Notes: generated from the letters alone by a model not told the origin. Counted from the stretch's first letter, positions 54,076 through 63,274 are shown. The stretch is DNA of 64,000 nt from Pseudogulbenkiania ferrooxidans 2002 (GCF_000174355.1 NZ_ACIS01000002.1:62001-126000); one strand, 5' to 3'. Made by a program: numbers and translations.

Positions 54076-54816
54076 ATGAATTACCACTGGAACTGGAATG
54101 TCTTCTTCCAGCCCACCGGCATAGGCAAGGAAATCTACCTGGACTGGTTCGTCACTGGCTTCGGTTGGACCGTGGCAGTGGCGCTAGTGGCTTGGGTAAT
54201 TGCCCTGGCCATCGGCTCGGTGCTCGGCGTGATGCGCACCCTGCCTGATAGCAAGGCCACCAGCTTCGCCTCTGCCTATGTGGCGCTGTTCCGCAATGTA
54301 CCGCTGCTGGTGCAGCTGTTTGTCTGGTACTTCCTGGTGCCGGATTGGCTGCCGGAATCGGCACAGACCTGGTTCAAGCAGGATTTGTCGCCGACCACGT
54401 CGGCCTATATCTCCGTTGTGGTGTGCCTAGCGTTGTTCACCGCCGCGCGGGTCTGCGAGCAGGTACGCACCGGCATCCAGGCGCTGCCCAAGGGGCAGAG
54501 CCATGCCGCGCTGGCGATGGGGTTCAGCCGCGTGCAGATCTACCGCCATGTGCTGCTGCCGCAAGCGTTTCGCATCATCATTCCGCCGTTGACGACCGAG
54601 TTTCTGGCCATCTTCAAGAACTCGTCGGTGGCCTCGCTGATTGGCCTGATGGAGTTGCTGGCGCAGACCAAGCAGACCGCCGAATTCACGGCCAACATCT
54701 TCGAAGCCTTCACGCTGGCGACGGTGATCTACTTCGTGCTCAACATGAGCCTGATGAAGCTGATGGGTCGGGTCGAGGACAGACTGCGCGTTCCCGGCCT
54801 GATGGGAGGTAAATAA
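54076..54816 (+). CDS. gltJ: Glutamate/aspartate ABC transporter permease GltJ
   Basis: A 246-residue HisMQ-family inner-membrane permease: YLDWFVTGFGWTVAVALVAWVIALAIGSVLGVMRTLP, LFRNVPLLVQLFVWYFLVPDWLP, and the EAA loop ALAMGFSRVQIYRHVLLPQAFRIIIPPL. ATG 54076 with GGAGG upstream; the frame opens earlier at 54022. The stop overlaps the gltK start by one base. Confidence 0.95.
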   Translation: MNYHWNWNVFFQPTGIGKEIYLDWFVTGFGWTVAVALVAWVIALAIGSVLGVMRTLPDSKATSFASAYVALFRNVPLLVQLFVWYFLVPDWLPESAQTWFKQDLSPTTSAYISVVVCLALFTAARVCEQVRTGIQALPKGQSHAALAMGFSRVQIYRHVLLPQAFRIIIPPLTTEFLAIFKNSSVASLIGLMELLAQTKQTAEFTANIFEAFTLATVIYFVLNMSLMKLMGRVEDRLRVPGLMGGK

Positions 54817-55481
54817 TGGATTTTTCCCAAATCCTCCCTGCGCTGCCCGGGCTGTGGCAGGGCATGGCGCTGACACTGCAGCTGCTGATCCTGGCGGTGC
54901 TGGGCGGCGTTGCCCTCGGTACGCTGATCGCGCTGGGGCGCTTGTCGCACCACCGGCTCCTGGCCAGCGCCGCCAAACTCTACGTCAACTACTTCCGCTC
55001 GATCCCGCTCTTGCTGGTGATCTCGTGGTTCTACCTGGTGGTACCGCTGGTGCTGCAGTGGCTCACCGGCAACCCTTCGCCGGTCGGGCCGTTCACCTCG
55101 TGTCTGGTGGCGTTCGTGATGTTCGAGGCGGCCTACTTCGCCGAGATCGTCCGTGCCGGCATCCAGTCGATTCCGAAAGGGCAGGCCGGCGCCGCCTATG
55201 CTATCGGCATGAGCTACGGCCAGGTGATGCGGCTGGTGATCCTGCCGCAGGCCTTCCGCAAGATGACGCCACTGCTGTTGCAGCAGAGCATCATCCTGTT
55301 TCAGGACACCTCGTTGGTGTACGCGGTCGGCTTGATGGATTTTCTCAATACGGCCCGTTCCAAGGGGGACATCATCGGCCAGCCGGACCAGTTCCTGCTG
55401 TTGGCCGGTGCGGTTTACTTCGTGAGTAGCTTCGCGGCCTCGGCTTTGGTGAAGCGGCTGCAGCAAAGGTTGGCAATATGA
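54816..55481 (+). CDS. gltK: Glutamate/aspartate ABC transporter permease GltK
   Basis: A 221-residue HisMQ-family permease: LPGLWQGMALTLQLLILAVLGGVALGTLIALGRL, YVNYFRSIPLLLVISWFYLVVPLVL, and the EAA loop GAAYAIGMSYGQVMRLVILPQAFRKMTPLLL. It pairs with GltJ in the membrane. Overlaps gltJ by one base and gltL by four (ATGA). Confidence 0.95.
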   Translation: MDFSQILPALPGLWQGMALTLQLLILAVLGGVALGTLIALGRLSHHRLLASAAKLYVNYFRSIPLLLVISWFYLVVPLVLQWLTGNPSPVGPFTSCLVAFVMFEAAYFAEIVRAGIQSIPKGQAGAAYAIGMSYGQVMRLVILPQAFRKMTPLLLQQSIILFQDTSLVYAVGLMDFLNTARSKGDIIGQPDQFLLLAGAVYFVSSFAASALVKRLQQRLAI

Positions 55482-56215
55482 GCGCGATGATTCGGATCAA
55501 CAACGTCAGCAAGTGGTACGGCGAGTTTCAGGTACTGACCGAGTGCACCACTCAGGTCGCCAAGGGTGAAGTGGTGGTGGTATGCGGGCCGTCCGGCTCC
55601 GGCAAGTCGACGCTGATCAAGTGTGTCAATGCGCTGGAAGCGTTTCAGAAGGGCGAGATCATCGTCGACGGCACCTCGGTGGGCGATGCGAAGACCGATC
55701 TCCCCAAGCTGCGCAGCCGTGTGGGCATGGTGTTCCAGCATTTCGAGCTGTTTCCGCATCTGTCGATCACCGACAACCTCGCCATCGCGCAGGTCAAGGT
55801 GCTGGGGCGCAGCCAGGACGAGGCGACCGAGAAGGGGCTGAAACTGCTCAACCGCGTCGGCCTCAAGGCCCACGCGCACAAGTATCCCGGCCAGCTGTCC
55901 GGTGGCCAGCAGCAGCGCGTGGCGATTGCCCGCGCCCTGTCGATGGACCCGATCGCGATGCTGTTCGACGAGCCGACCTCGGCGCTCGACCCGGAGATGA
56001 TCAACGAGGTGCTGGACGTGATGACGGAACTGGCCCAGGAAGGGATGACCATGATGTGCGTGACACACGAGATGGGCTTTGCCCGCCGGGTGGCCAACCG
56101 GGTGATCTTCATGGACCGAGGTCAGATCATCGAGGACTGTGGCAAGGAGGAGTTCTTCGGCAGTCCGCGCTCCGAGCGCGCAGTGCAGTTCCTCTCGAAG
56201 ATTCTGCAGCACTGA
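55478..56215 (+). CDS. gltL: Glutamate/aspartate ABC transporter ATPase GltL
   Basis: A 245-residue ABC ATPase with Walker A CGPSGSGKSTLIKCVN, Q-loop VFQHFELFPH, signature LSGGQQQRVAIARAL, Walker B MLFDEPTSALDPE and switch His in CVTHEMGFAR. It energises import of the GltI-bound substrate through GltJK. Last gene of the lyase-ridA-gltIJKL unit; a hairpin follows at 56257. Confidence 0.96.
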   Translation: MSAMIRINNVSKWYGEFQVLTECTTQVAKGEVVVVCGPSGSGKSTLIKCVNALEAFQKGEIIVDGTSVGDAKTDLPKLRSRVGMVFQHFELFPHLSITDNLAIAQVKVLGRSQDEATEKGLKLLNRVGLKAHAHKYPGQLSGGQQQRVAIARALSMDPIAMLFDEPTSALDPEMINEVLDVMTELAQEGMTMMCVTHEMGFARRVANRVIFMDRGQIIEDCGKEEFFGSPRSERAVQFLSKILQH

Positions 56216-56256
56216 TCGTCTGATCGATCAATAACATTGCCAGAGTTGTTCCCTGA

Positions 56257-56289
56257 GCCGCCTTTGCCCCTGTGCGAAGGCGGCTTTAC
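56257..56289 (+). terminator. Terminator-like hairpin after gltL
   Basis: GCCGCCTT and AAGGCGGC form an 8-bp stem with a 12-nt loop, followed by TTTACT. It lies 41 nt after the gltL stop. The T-run is short. Confidence 0.6.
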
Positions 56290-56307
56290 TGCTAGCACAC
56301 TTCCTTA

Positions 56308-57228
56308 TTAATAATCGAAGGAGATGACCCCAGCCTTGAATGGCCTGGTCTTGCGAATGAGTTGTTTGTCCCGGATAAACCGGAGGACGGTCTCGATGGT
56401 TTTATCACGTCTACAGTCGGCAGACAGGATGAATGCCAAGTTCCGCTGGCAAGTCATCGGCAGACTGCAGACATTCACCTCCGGCGGCTCGGGAAAAATG
56501 GATAGGCGGGGCAGAATCGAAAAGCCGAGACCTTCAGCGACCAGCCCCACGATTCCGCTTTCATTCGCTTGCTTGCGCACCGGAACATTGGTGAAGCCGT
56601 TGGCCCGACATTGTTCGATGACCCACTGCATCCCCTGAGCCGAGAGTTGGATAAAGGGGAGGTGAGCCAGTTGGTTCCAGTCCAGTGGATGGGTAATCAT
56701 CACGGATGAGGGCAAGACCAGGACGTAGTCGTCATGTACGAAGGGAAGGCTGATCAGGCCTTTGTCCGCCGTCATCCTGATGACACCGATATCAGCCAGC
56801 CCTTGCTTCACATGGGTCGCGATTTCCAGGTAGTCGGGAAAGCCATCATCCACCTCAACGTGGATCTGCGGGTATTCCCGAGACAGAGACTCCAGCGCTG
56901 GCGGGATCAAGTAGGTGCCAGCACTGCGAAAGCAGGCTATGCGAACCTTGCCGGCCAATGACCCGAGATGCTGGGCCGAATCCATCATGCTTTGCCCGAT
57001 GTGAAGCATTTGTCTGGCCTTGGCCACGACCGGATGCCCGGCTTCCGTCAGTGTGCACCCCGCTCTAGAACGATGCAAAAGTCTGGTTCCCAAACTGGTC
57101 TCCAGCTCGGAAATGGCATGGCTGATCCGGGACTGGGTACAGTCCAATTCTGTAGCTGCCGCACTGAATCCGCCAAAATCGACAACCGCGACTAACATCT
57201 CCAACTGGCTGAGTTTAATTTTCAGCAT
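56308..57228 (-). CDS. LysR-family regulator, divergent from the LysE-type exporter
   Basis: A 306-residue LysR regulator: KLSQLEMLVAVVDFGGFSAAATELDCTQSRISHAISELETSLGTRLLHRSRAGCTLTEAG, effector domain GKVRIACFRSAGTYLIPPALESL. ATG 57228 with TAAGG upstream is preferred over the GTG at 57234. It is divergent from a LysE-family exporter gene, the standard pairing for an amino acid-responsive regulator such as ArgP/LysG. Confidence 0.9.
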   Translation of the reverse strand: MLKIKLSQLEMLVAVVDFGGFSAAATELDCTQSRISHAISELETSLGTRLLHRSRAGCTLTEAGHPVVAKARQMLHIGQSMMDSAQHLGSLAGKVRIACFRSAGTYLIPPALESLSREYPQIHVEVDDGFPDYLEIATHVKQGLADIGVIRMTADKGLISLPFVHDDYVLVLPSSVMITHPLDWNQLAHLPFIQLSAQGMQWVIEQCRANGFTNVPVRKQANESGIVGLVAEGLGFSILPRLSIFPEPPEVNVCSLPMTCQRNLAFILSADCRRDKTIETVLRFIRDKQLIRKTRPFKAGVISFDY

Positions 57229-57382
57229 GCGCACCTTACGCCTGACTCTGGCTGTTTATCTTCCATCGAAATTTATCATACATAAAAATGAGCTATCGCT
57301 ATTTTCGGTATCGTCCCTATGCCTGAGTCTGGAAGATGGAGGCTGACTTGATGATCATTGGCACAGGATAAAGGACGATAAT

Positions 57383-57997
57383 ATGGACGCACTGACAACA
57401 CTTGCTGCCGTTCTGGGCATCTACATCCCTGTCATCGTCACTCCGGGGCCCAATTTCCTGGTGGTAACACAGACGGCGATTTCCTCATCACGCGAGCAGA
57501 GCATCCATACCGCGCTGGGGGTTGCCCTGGGCAGTACCATCATGGCCTGCTTAGCGGTTAGCGGTATGAACCTCCTCTTGCAGAGTTTTCCGCAGATACA
57601 GTTCGTCATCCATGTAATGGGTGGTAGCTATCTCCTGTATCTGGCCTGCAAAGTATGGCGTGAAGGCGGCAAGCCCGCTGTGGAGCAACACAGCGTGATA
57701 TCCCAGAACAGCGGGCAGTCATTCCGTCGCGGCCTGATAACCAACCTGACCAATCCCAAGGCATTGGCTTTTTTTTCAACCATCTTTGCCACGGTACTGA
57801 CCCCGACCTCTCCCACCTGGGTGAAGGTCGTATGCGTGATGGCAATTGGCCTTATTTCGACTTTCTGGCATCTGTTCCTCGCCACTCTCTTTGCCACGAA
57901 ACGCATTCAAATGAAGTACAACAACTTCCGGGGGATGATCCATTTGATCGCCGCTACTGTATTAGCCCTGTTCGGAGCTGGGCTGCTTATCCTCTGA
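57383..57997 (+). CDS. LysE/RhtB family amino acid exporter
   Basis: A 204-residue, six-helix exporter: LGIYIPVIVTPGPNFLVVTQTAISSSREQSIHTALGVALGSTIMACLAVSGMNLLL, VMGGSYLLYLACKVWR, and RRGLITNLTNPKALAFFSTIFATV with the conserved NPK. The family exports lysine, threonine, homoserine and similar compounds. In this setting it may relieve overload from imported amino acids or their products. AAGGA precedes the ATG. Confidence 0.91.
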   Translation: MDALTTLAAVLGIYIPVIVTPGPNFLVVTQTAISSSREQSIHTALGVALGSTIMACLAVSGMNLLLQSFPQIQFVIHVMGGSYLLYLACKVWREGGKPAVEQHSVISQNSGQSFRRGLITNLTNPKALAFFSTIFATVLTPTSPTWVKVVCVMAIGLISTFWHLFLATLFATKRIQMKYNNFRGMIHLIAATVLALFGAGLLIL

Positions 57998-58058
57998 AGG
58001 TACAGGTGGTGATCATGGTCTGGTTCGAGAGAGTGGTCGCGGCATTTGGCGAAAGAAC

Positions 58059-58092
58059 AAAAAAATCCCCGTTCCTCTTGCGAGAAACGGGG
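58059..58092 (-). terminator. Intrinsic terminator of pyc
   Basis: On the minus strand CCCCGTTTCTCGC, short loop, AGAGGAACGGGG, then ATTTTTTT. It begins about 30 nt after the pyc stop. Confidence 0.9.
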
Positions 58093-58121
58093 CAAGACAC
58101 ACCTCCTGGTAGTGGTACTCC

Positions 58122-61100
58122 TTAAGCAAATACAGCCAGCAAATCCTTGTTGTTGATCCGGTCCCCCGAACGTACCCGTACCTCCCGGATTACTCCGTCG
58201 CGCTCGGCCTTCACCGCCACTTCCATCTTCATCGCCTCGAGGGTCAGTAGCGTGTCGCCCGCGCTCACCGTCTGACCGGGCTGGACGGCGACGGTGCTGA
58301 CCATGCCCGGCATCGGCGCGCCGACGTGGTGCGGGTTGTCCGGGTCGGCCTGCGGGTGCTGGGATACAGCCTGCACGCCGTCCTTGGCTACCTTGACCAG
58401 GCGCGGCTGGCCGTTGAGCTCGAAGAACAGTTTGACGTGGCCGTCATCGGTATCGGCCCGGCCCAAGAGCTGCACCACCAGCGTCTTGCCGCGCTCCAGT
58501 TCGACGGTGATTTCCTCGCCCTCTTTGAGACCATAGAAGAACGCCGTGGTGGGGACGGTGGAGACGTCGCCGTAGCGCGCCTGGTGTTCGGCGAAGTCCT
58601 TGAACACCTTGGGGTACATCAGCGACGAGGCCAGTTCCTGCTCGCTGACGTCGCGGCCCCAGGCTTGCGTGAGTTTGGCCTTCTTGCTTTCCAGATCGAC
58701 CGGTGGCATCACGGCGCCCGGTCGTCCGGTCAGCGCTGCCTCGCCCTTGAGCACCTTGAGCTGCAGCTCGGCCGGGAAGCCGTGGGCTGGGGTGCCGAGT
58801 TCGCCCTTGAACAGCGACACCACCGATTCGGGAAAGTCGATCGGCCGGGACGGGTCGAGCACGTCTTCAGGCGTCAGGCCGTTCGACACCATGAACAGCG
58901 CCATGTCGCCCACCACCTTAGAGGTCGGGGTCACCTTGACGATGTCGCCGAACAGCAGATTGACCTGGGCATACGCCTCGGCCACCTCCGGCCAGCGCGC
59001 TTCGATACCGAGCGAGCGCGCCTGCTCGCGCAGGTTGGTGACCTGGCCACCCGGCATCTCGTGCCGATAGACGTCGGCGGTACCGGCACGCATGTCTGCC
59101 TCGAACGGGGCGTAGCATTGGCGCACGCCTTCCCAGTAGGTGGAGAGCTGTTGCAGGTTCTTCCGGTCCAGCCCTGGGTCGCGTTCGCTGCCCGCCAGCG
59201 CCGCGACGATCGACCCCAGATTCGGCTGCGAGGTGAGCCCGCTCATTGCGTCCAGCGCCGCATCGACCGCGTCGACCCCGGCCTCGACGGCCGCCAGCAC
59301 ACTCGCCGCCGCAATGCCGGAGGTGTCGTGGGTGTGGAAGTGGATCGGCAGACCGACCTCGTTCTTCAGTGCCTTGACCAGCGCGGTGATCGCGCGCGGA
59401 TGCGCGATGCCGGCCATGTCCTTGATCGCCAGGATGTGGGCGCCGGCCAGCTCCAGCTGCTTGGCCATGTCGACGTAGTACTTGAGGTCGTAGCGCCGAC
59501 TGGAATCGAACAGATCCCCCGTGTAGCAGATCGCTGCCTCGCACAGCTTGCCGGTGTCGCGCACCGCGTCTATTGCCACGCGCATGTTGTCGACGGCGTT
59601 GAGTGAGTCGAACACGCGGAACAGGTCGATACCGCCCTCGGCTGCCTGGCGGATGAAGTGGCGCACCACGTTGTCGGGATAGTTGGTGTAGCCGACCGCG
59701 TTCGAGGCCCTCAGCAGCATCTGGAACAGGGTGTTCGGGATGGCGGTCCGTAGTTCGTCCAAGCGTTGCCACGGGTCTTCCTTGAGGAAGCGCATGGCGA
59801 CGTCGAAGGTCGCACCGCCCCAGCACTCCAGCGAGAACAGCTGCGGCGCGAGCCGCGCGTAGTGCGGTGCCACCGCCAGCATGTCGACGGTGCGCATGCG
59901 CGTGGCAAACAGCGACTGGTGGGCGTCGCGCATTGTGGTGTCGGTGATCAAGACTTGCTTCTGCTCGCGCATCCACTGGGCGAAGCCTTCGGCACCGAGC
60001 TCCTGGAGGCGGTCACGTGTGCCGGCTGGCGGTTGCGTACCGAGATGACAGTCCGGCAGCCGGGCCGGGCCGGGCATCGGGCTGGGAGCGGCTCGTCCCT
60101 TCATCTCCGGATTGCCGTTGACGGTGACGTCGCCGAGGAACTCCAGCAGTTTGGTGGCGCGGTCTCGCCGTGGCGTGAAGTGGAACAGCTCCGGGGTCTG
60201 GTCGATGAAGCGCGTGGTGCACTGGCCCGAGGTGAACAGCGGGTGGGTGATCACGTTCTCCAGGAACGCCAGATTGCTCGAGACCCCTCTAATTCTGAAC
60301 TCGCGTAAGGCACGGTGCATGCGTGCGGTGGCTTCGGCCGCACTGTGGCCCCAGGCGGTGACCTTGACCAGCAGGGAATCGTAATACGGCGTGATCACCG
60401 CGCCAGTGTAGGCGGTGCCGCTATCGAGCCGGACGCCGAAGCCGGCCGCGCTGCGAAAGGCGGTGAGGCGGCCGTAGTCGGGGGTGAAGGCGTTCTCCGG
60501 GTCCTCGGTGGTGACGCGGCACTGCAGGGCGTGGCCGAGCAGGCGGATGTCCCCCTGTGCCGGCACGAAGCTGTCCTCGTCGCCGATCTTCGCACCCTCA
60601 GTGATGCGAATCTGGGCCTTGACGATATCCACCCCCGACACCTCCTCGGTGACGGTGTGCTCGACCTGGATGCGCGGGTTGACCTCGATGAAGTAGAACG
60701 CCCCCGTGTCGGCGTCCATCAGGAACTCGACGGTGCCGGCGTGGGTGTAATCAACGGCATCGGCCAGCTTCAGCGCGGCCGCGCACAGCTCGGCGCGCTG
60801 CTGCTCGCTGAGATACGGTGCTGGCGCCCGCTCCACCACTTTCTGGTTACGGCGCTGCACTGAGCAGTCGCGCTCGAACAGGTGCACCCGGTTGCCGTGG
60901 CTGTCGCCGAGGATCTGCACCTCAACGTGGCGGGCGCGCCGCACCAGCTTCTCGAGGTAGACCTCGTCGTTGCCGAAGGCCGCCTTGGCCTCGCGTCGTG
61001 CCACCTCCATCGCGTCGGCCAGTTCGCCCTCGTGCTCGACCACGCGCATGCCGCGTCCACCGCCGCCCCAGCTGGCCTTGAGCATCAGCGGGTAGCCGAC

Positions 61101-61559
61101 TTCGGCCGCCATCCGTTGCGCGTCAGCCAGGTCGTACGGCAACGCGCCGGTCGCCGGCACCACCGGCACGCCGGCGGCCTGCGCCAGTTCGCGAGCGGAC
61201 ACCTTGTTGCCGAGCTGGCGCATCACCTCGGGCCGGGGACCGATGAAGGCGATTCCCGCCGTGGCGCAGGCCTCGGCGAACTCGGGGTTCTCGGACAGGA
61301 AGCCGTAGCCGGGGTGGATGGCATCGACGTTGGCCTCGCGCGCGATGCGGATGATGTCGTCGATGTCGAGGTAGGCGGCGATGGGCTTCTGGCCGGCGCC
61401 GACGCGGTATGCCTCGTCGGCCTTGAAGCGGTGCAGCGCGAGCTTGTCTTCCTCGGCGTAGATGGCGACGGTGCGGATGTTCATCTCGCTGGCAGCGCGC
61501 ATCACGCGGATGGCGATCTCACTGCGGTTGGCGATCAGGATGGACTGGATGGGCTTCAT
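58122..61559 (-). CDS. pyc: Pyruvate carboxylase
   Basis: A biotin enzyme of about 1145 residues making oxaloacetate from pyruvate and bicarbonate. Biotin carboxylase domain: SILIANRSEIAIRVMRAA, HPGYGFLSENPEFAEAC, SWGGGGRGMRVV, FIEVNPRIQVEHTVTEEVSG. Carboxyltransferase domain: TTMRDAHQSLFATRMRTVDML, ECWGGATFDVAMRFLKEDPW, FHTHDTSGIAAASVLAAVEAGVD. Biotinyl domain: LTLEAMKMEVAVKAE with Lys 35 residues from the end. All domains are intact in one chain. ATG 61559 is used; a TTG at 61580 in frame is possible. It is convergent with the LysE gene. Long opposite-strand frames here are shadows. Confidence 0.97.
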   Translation of the reverse strand: MKPIQSILIANRSEIAIRVMRAASEMNIRTVAIYAEEDKLALHRFKADEAYRVGAGQKPIAAYLDIDDIIRIAREANVDAIHPGYGFLSENPEFAEACATAGIAFIGPRPEVMRQLGNKVSARELAQAAGVPVVPATGALPYDLADAQRMAAEVGYPLMLKASWGGGGRGMRVVEHEGELADAMEVARREAKAAFGNDEVYLEKLVRRARHVEVQILGDSHGNRVHLFERDCSVQRRNQKVVERAPAPYLSEQQRAELCAAALKLADAVDYTHAGTVEFLMDADTGAFYFIEVNPRIQVEHTVTEEVSGVDIVKAQIRITEGAKIGDEDSFVPAQGDIRLLGHALQCRVTTEDPENAFTPDYGRLTAFRSAAGFGVRLDSGTAYTGAVITPYYDSLLVKVTAWGHSAAEATARMHRALREFRIRGVSSNLAFLENVITHPLFTSGQCTTRFIDQTPELFHFTPRRDRATKLLEFLGDVTVNGNPEMKGRAAPSPMPGPARLPDCHLGTQPPAGTRDRLQELGAEGFAQWMREQKQVLITDTTMRDAHQSLFATRMRTVDMLAVAPHYARLAPQLFSLECWGGATFDVAMRFLKEDPWQRLDELRTAIPNTLFQMLLRASNAVGYTNYPDNVVRHFIRQAAEGGIDLFRVFDSLNAVDNMRVAIDAVRDTGKLCEAAICYTGDLFDSSRRYDLKYYVDMAKQLELAGAHILAIKDMAGIAHPRAITALVKALKNEVGLPIHFHTHDTSGIAAASVLAAVEAGVDAVDAALDAMSGLTSQPNLGSIVAALAGSERDPGLDRKNLQQLSTYWEGVRQCYAPFEADMRAGTADVYRHEMPGGQVTNLREQARSLGIEARWPEVAEAYAQVNLLFGDIVKVTPTSKVVGDMALFMVSNGLTPEDVLDPSRPIDFPESVVSLFKGELGTPAHGFPAELQLKVLKGEAALTGRPGAVMPPVDLESKKAKLTQAWGRDVSEQELASSLMYPKVFKDFAEHQARYGDVSTVPTTAFFYGLKEGEEITVELERGKTLVVQLLGRADTDDGHVKLFFELNGQPRLVKVAKDGVQAVSQHPQADPDNPHHVGAPMPGMVSTVAVQPGQTVSAGDTLLTLEAMKMEVAVKAERDGVIREVRVRSGDRINNKDLLAVFA

Positions 61560-61580
61560 GAGTGCTTGAGTCTTTATCAA

Positions 61581-62041
61581 GAGATGGTCGGTCTCTGCTG
61601 AAACGAAATCAAAACGGCGTGGTTCGCTACGGAGCCTGAATCGATCTCGCTATCTCGCTTCCGATACGTTCTACCGTGAGCCATTTCCTCAATGTACTGT
61701 ACAAGGTGCTGAGTAGCCTTTAAACGACAGCGCGGCTTTAAGAGCGTGTGGAGAGGACCGGCTCATCGAGTCTCCGTGACGATGGCGGCAACATCGGTAC
61801 TTTCAGTTGCTGAGCTCGATACGTAAATTCCGAATAAAAGAATACTGTGATATGTCTGGGCTATCGATTTATCCAAGACCGGACGCCAGCGGTACTCCAT
61901 ATCCGCTATTGCTGTGCTCATGGCGGAGATCAGAGTGTGTATCCACCTGGCCGGGGTGTGAGGTGCCGTGATGCCAGGGCCTGGCGGGGGATCCGCCAGG
62001 CCCTGGGCAAGAAAGGCACGCTAATCGCGTGTTCCGGCTTG
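61581..62041. other. 460-bp region without a gene, carrying decayed regulatory sequence
   Basis: No intact gene on either strand. It holds the pyc upstream region, a small palindrome TGTACTGTACA near 61695, and the duplicated control region described separately at 61755-61866. The plus-strand frame 61847-62401 is not coding. Confidence 0.55.
61755..61866 (-). repeat. Diverged inverted copy of the LysR-RraA control region
   Basis: Read on the minus strand this stretch aligns without gaps to 45200-45309: about 78 of 110 positions match by eye. It includes a 17-base identical block CGGAATTTACGTATCGA (the operator), CTGAAAGTAC, GTCACGGAGAC (ribosome binding site) and GATGAGCC (start of rraA-1). 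After about 16 codons the copy diverges into a frame that stops (MSRSSPHALKAAL...). The divergent LysR start is also lost (ATG reads AAG). Confidence 0.8.
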
Positions 62042-62437
62042 TTATGCGGCTCTCTCCGGGATGTACTCAGTGTGGGTTGTTTGACCCGGCTGGAACTGCT
62101 TCTCCCACTTGGCGATCACCAACGGCGCCAACGCGTTGCCCAGCACATTGAGGGCGGTATTGGGCATATCCATCAGGCGATAAATGCCGGCAATGAACGC
62201 AATGCCTTCCAGCGGCAGGCCGGCGCTGGTCAGGGTTGCCGTGAGAATGACGAACATGAAGCCCGGAACGCCGGCAGCGCCCTTCGACGTCAGCACCATG
62301 GTGACTACCAGCATGGCTTGATCCGCGATGCTCAGATGAATGTTGTAGAGCTGGGCGATGAACAGCGTGCCGATCCCCAGAAACAACGATGCGCCGTCTA
62401 GGTTGAACGAGTACCCGTCTATCCCATCCGGAGACGG
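62042..62437 (-). pseudogene. C-terminal remnant of a dicarboxylate/amino acid:cation symporter
   Basis: About 130 codons matching the end of the GltP/DctA (SDF) family: GYSFNLDGASLFLGIGTLFIAQ, LVVTMVLTSKGAAGVPGFMFVILTATL, GLPLEGIAFIAGIYRLMDMPNTALNVLGNALAPLVIAKWE. The N-terminal two thirds (about 290 residues) are missing. The remnant begins directly after the stop of the nitroreductase gene and is in frame with it. A transporter lacking its first membrane helices cannot be functional. Confidence 0.9.
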
Positions 62438-63175
62438 TCACTTCATCGAAAAGCCTCGCCGGGACAGGAAGTCGCGCATGTGCGGGCGAGACTCCTTGCC
62501 CACCAGTCCCTTCATTTCCACACTCCAGCAACTGTCCTTGGTGCCTCCTGTCCGGCTCCGATAATAGGTACGCAGCTGCTCATCGTAAGCCTTGATGCCT
62601 TCGAGATCGTTCTGGTTCTGGTAGCACTCTTCCTTCAGCACCACCGACAACGGCAGTCGCGGTTTGATCTCGGGATCTTGGGCCGGGTAACCAAGGCATA
62701 AGCCAAAGATCGGGTACACGTGGTCTGGCAAGCCAAGCAGCTCGGCGATTTCTTGCGGGTGATTGCGGATGCCACCGATATAGCAGATTCCCAGCCCCAA
62801 AGACTCGGCGGCGGTCACGCTGTTTTGTGCGGCCAACGCGGCATCCACCGTGGCGATGATGAAGTGTTCCGTCATGCCGGCGCTGAACTGTCCACCCTGC
62901 ATTTCGCACGCTAATTGCGGGCGGTGCAAATCCGCGCAATACACCAGAAAAGCTCCCGCGCTGGCCACATAGGCCTGCCCGCCGGAGAGAGCGGCGATTT
63001 TTTCGCGTTTCTCGACGTTGCGCACTCGGATCACGGTGGTGGCCTGAATATTGCTGGAGGTCGCTGCAGCCTGACCGCAGGCGACAATCTCGTTGATCAA
63101 TTCATCGCTGACCGGCTGGTTGGTGAACTTGCGGATGGAACGATGGGATTTGAGAAGCTGAATAACCGGGTTCAT
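62438..63175 (-). CDS. NfsA-like oxygen-insensitive NADPH nitroreductase
   Basis: A 245-residue flavoprotein of the nitroreductase superfamily, close to NfsA/Frp: NPVIQLLKSHRSIRKFTNQPVSDELINEIVACGQAAATSSNIQ with FMN-binding HRS-RKF, QNSVTAAESLGLGICYIGGIRNHPQEIAELL, and FGLCLGYPAQDPEIKPRLP. It reduces nitroaromatics, quinones or chromate with NADPH. The length matches NfsA (240), so the gene looks complete despite ending at the junction with the symporter remnant. Confidence 0.92.
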   Translation of the reverse strand: MNPVIQLLKSHRSIRKFTNQPVSDELINEIVACGQAAATSSNIQATTVIRVRNVEKREKIAALSGGQAYVASAGAFLVYCADLHRPQLACEMQGGQFSAGMTEHFIIATVDAALAAQNSVTAAESLGLGICYIGGIRNHPQEIAELLGLPDHVYPIFGLCLGYPAQDPEIKPRLPLSVVLKEECYQNQNDLEGIKAYDEQLRTYYRSRTGGTKDSCWSVEMKGLVGKESRPHMRDFLSRRGFSMK

Positions 63176-63274
63176 GTTGGCTGTCTGTGTCGAGTTAGGA
63201 AAAAATACACGCGCGGCAAGACGTGCCTTGAGCGTCTTCCGCGAGAGGGTCGATGAGTTGTCATGCGCTGCAAT

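Noticed and set aside
58326-59606. 426-codon open frame opposite pyc
   Set aside because: Same antisense composition artefact; the pyc frame is complete with all catalytic motifs.
62042-63175. A nitroreductase-symporter fusion made by stop-codon readthrough or selenocysteine
   Set aside because: The nitroreductase already has its normal length, the TGA shows no SECIS-like context that I can see, and the symporter lacks most of its membrane helices.
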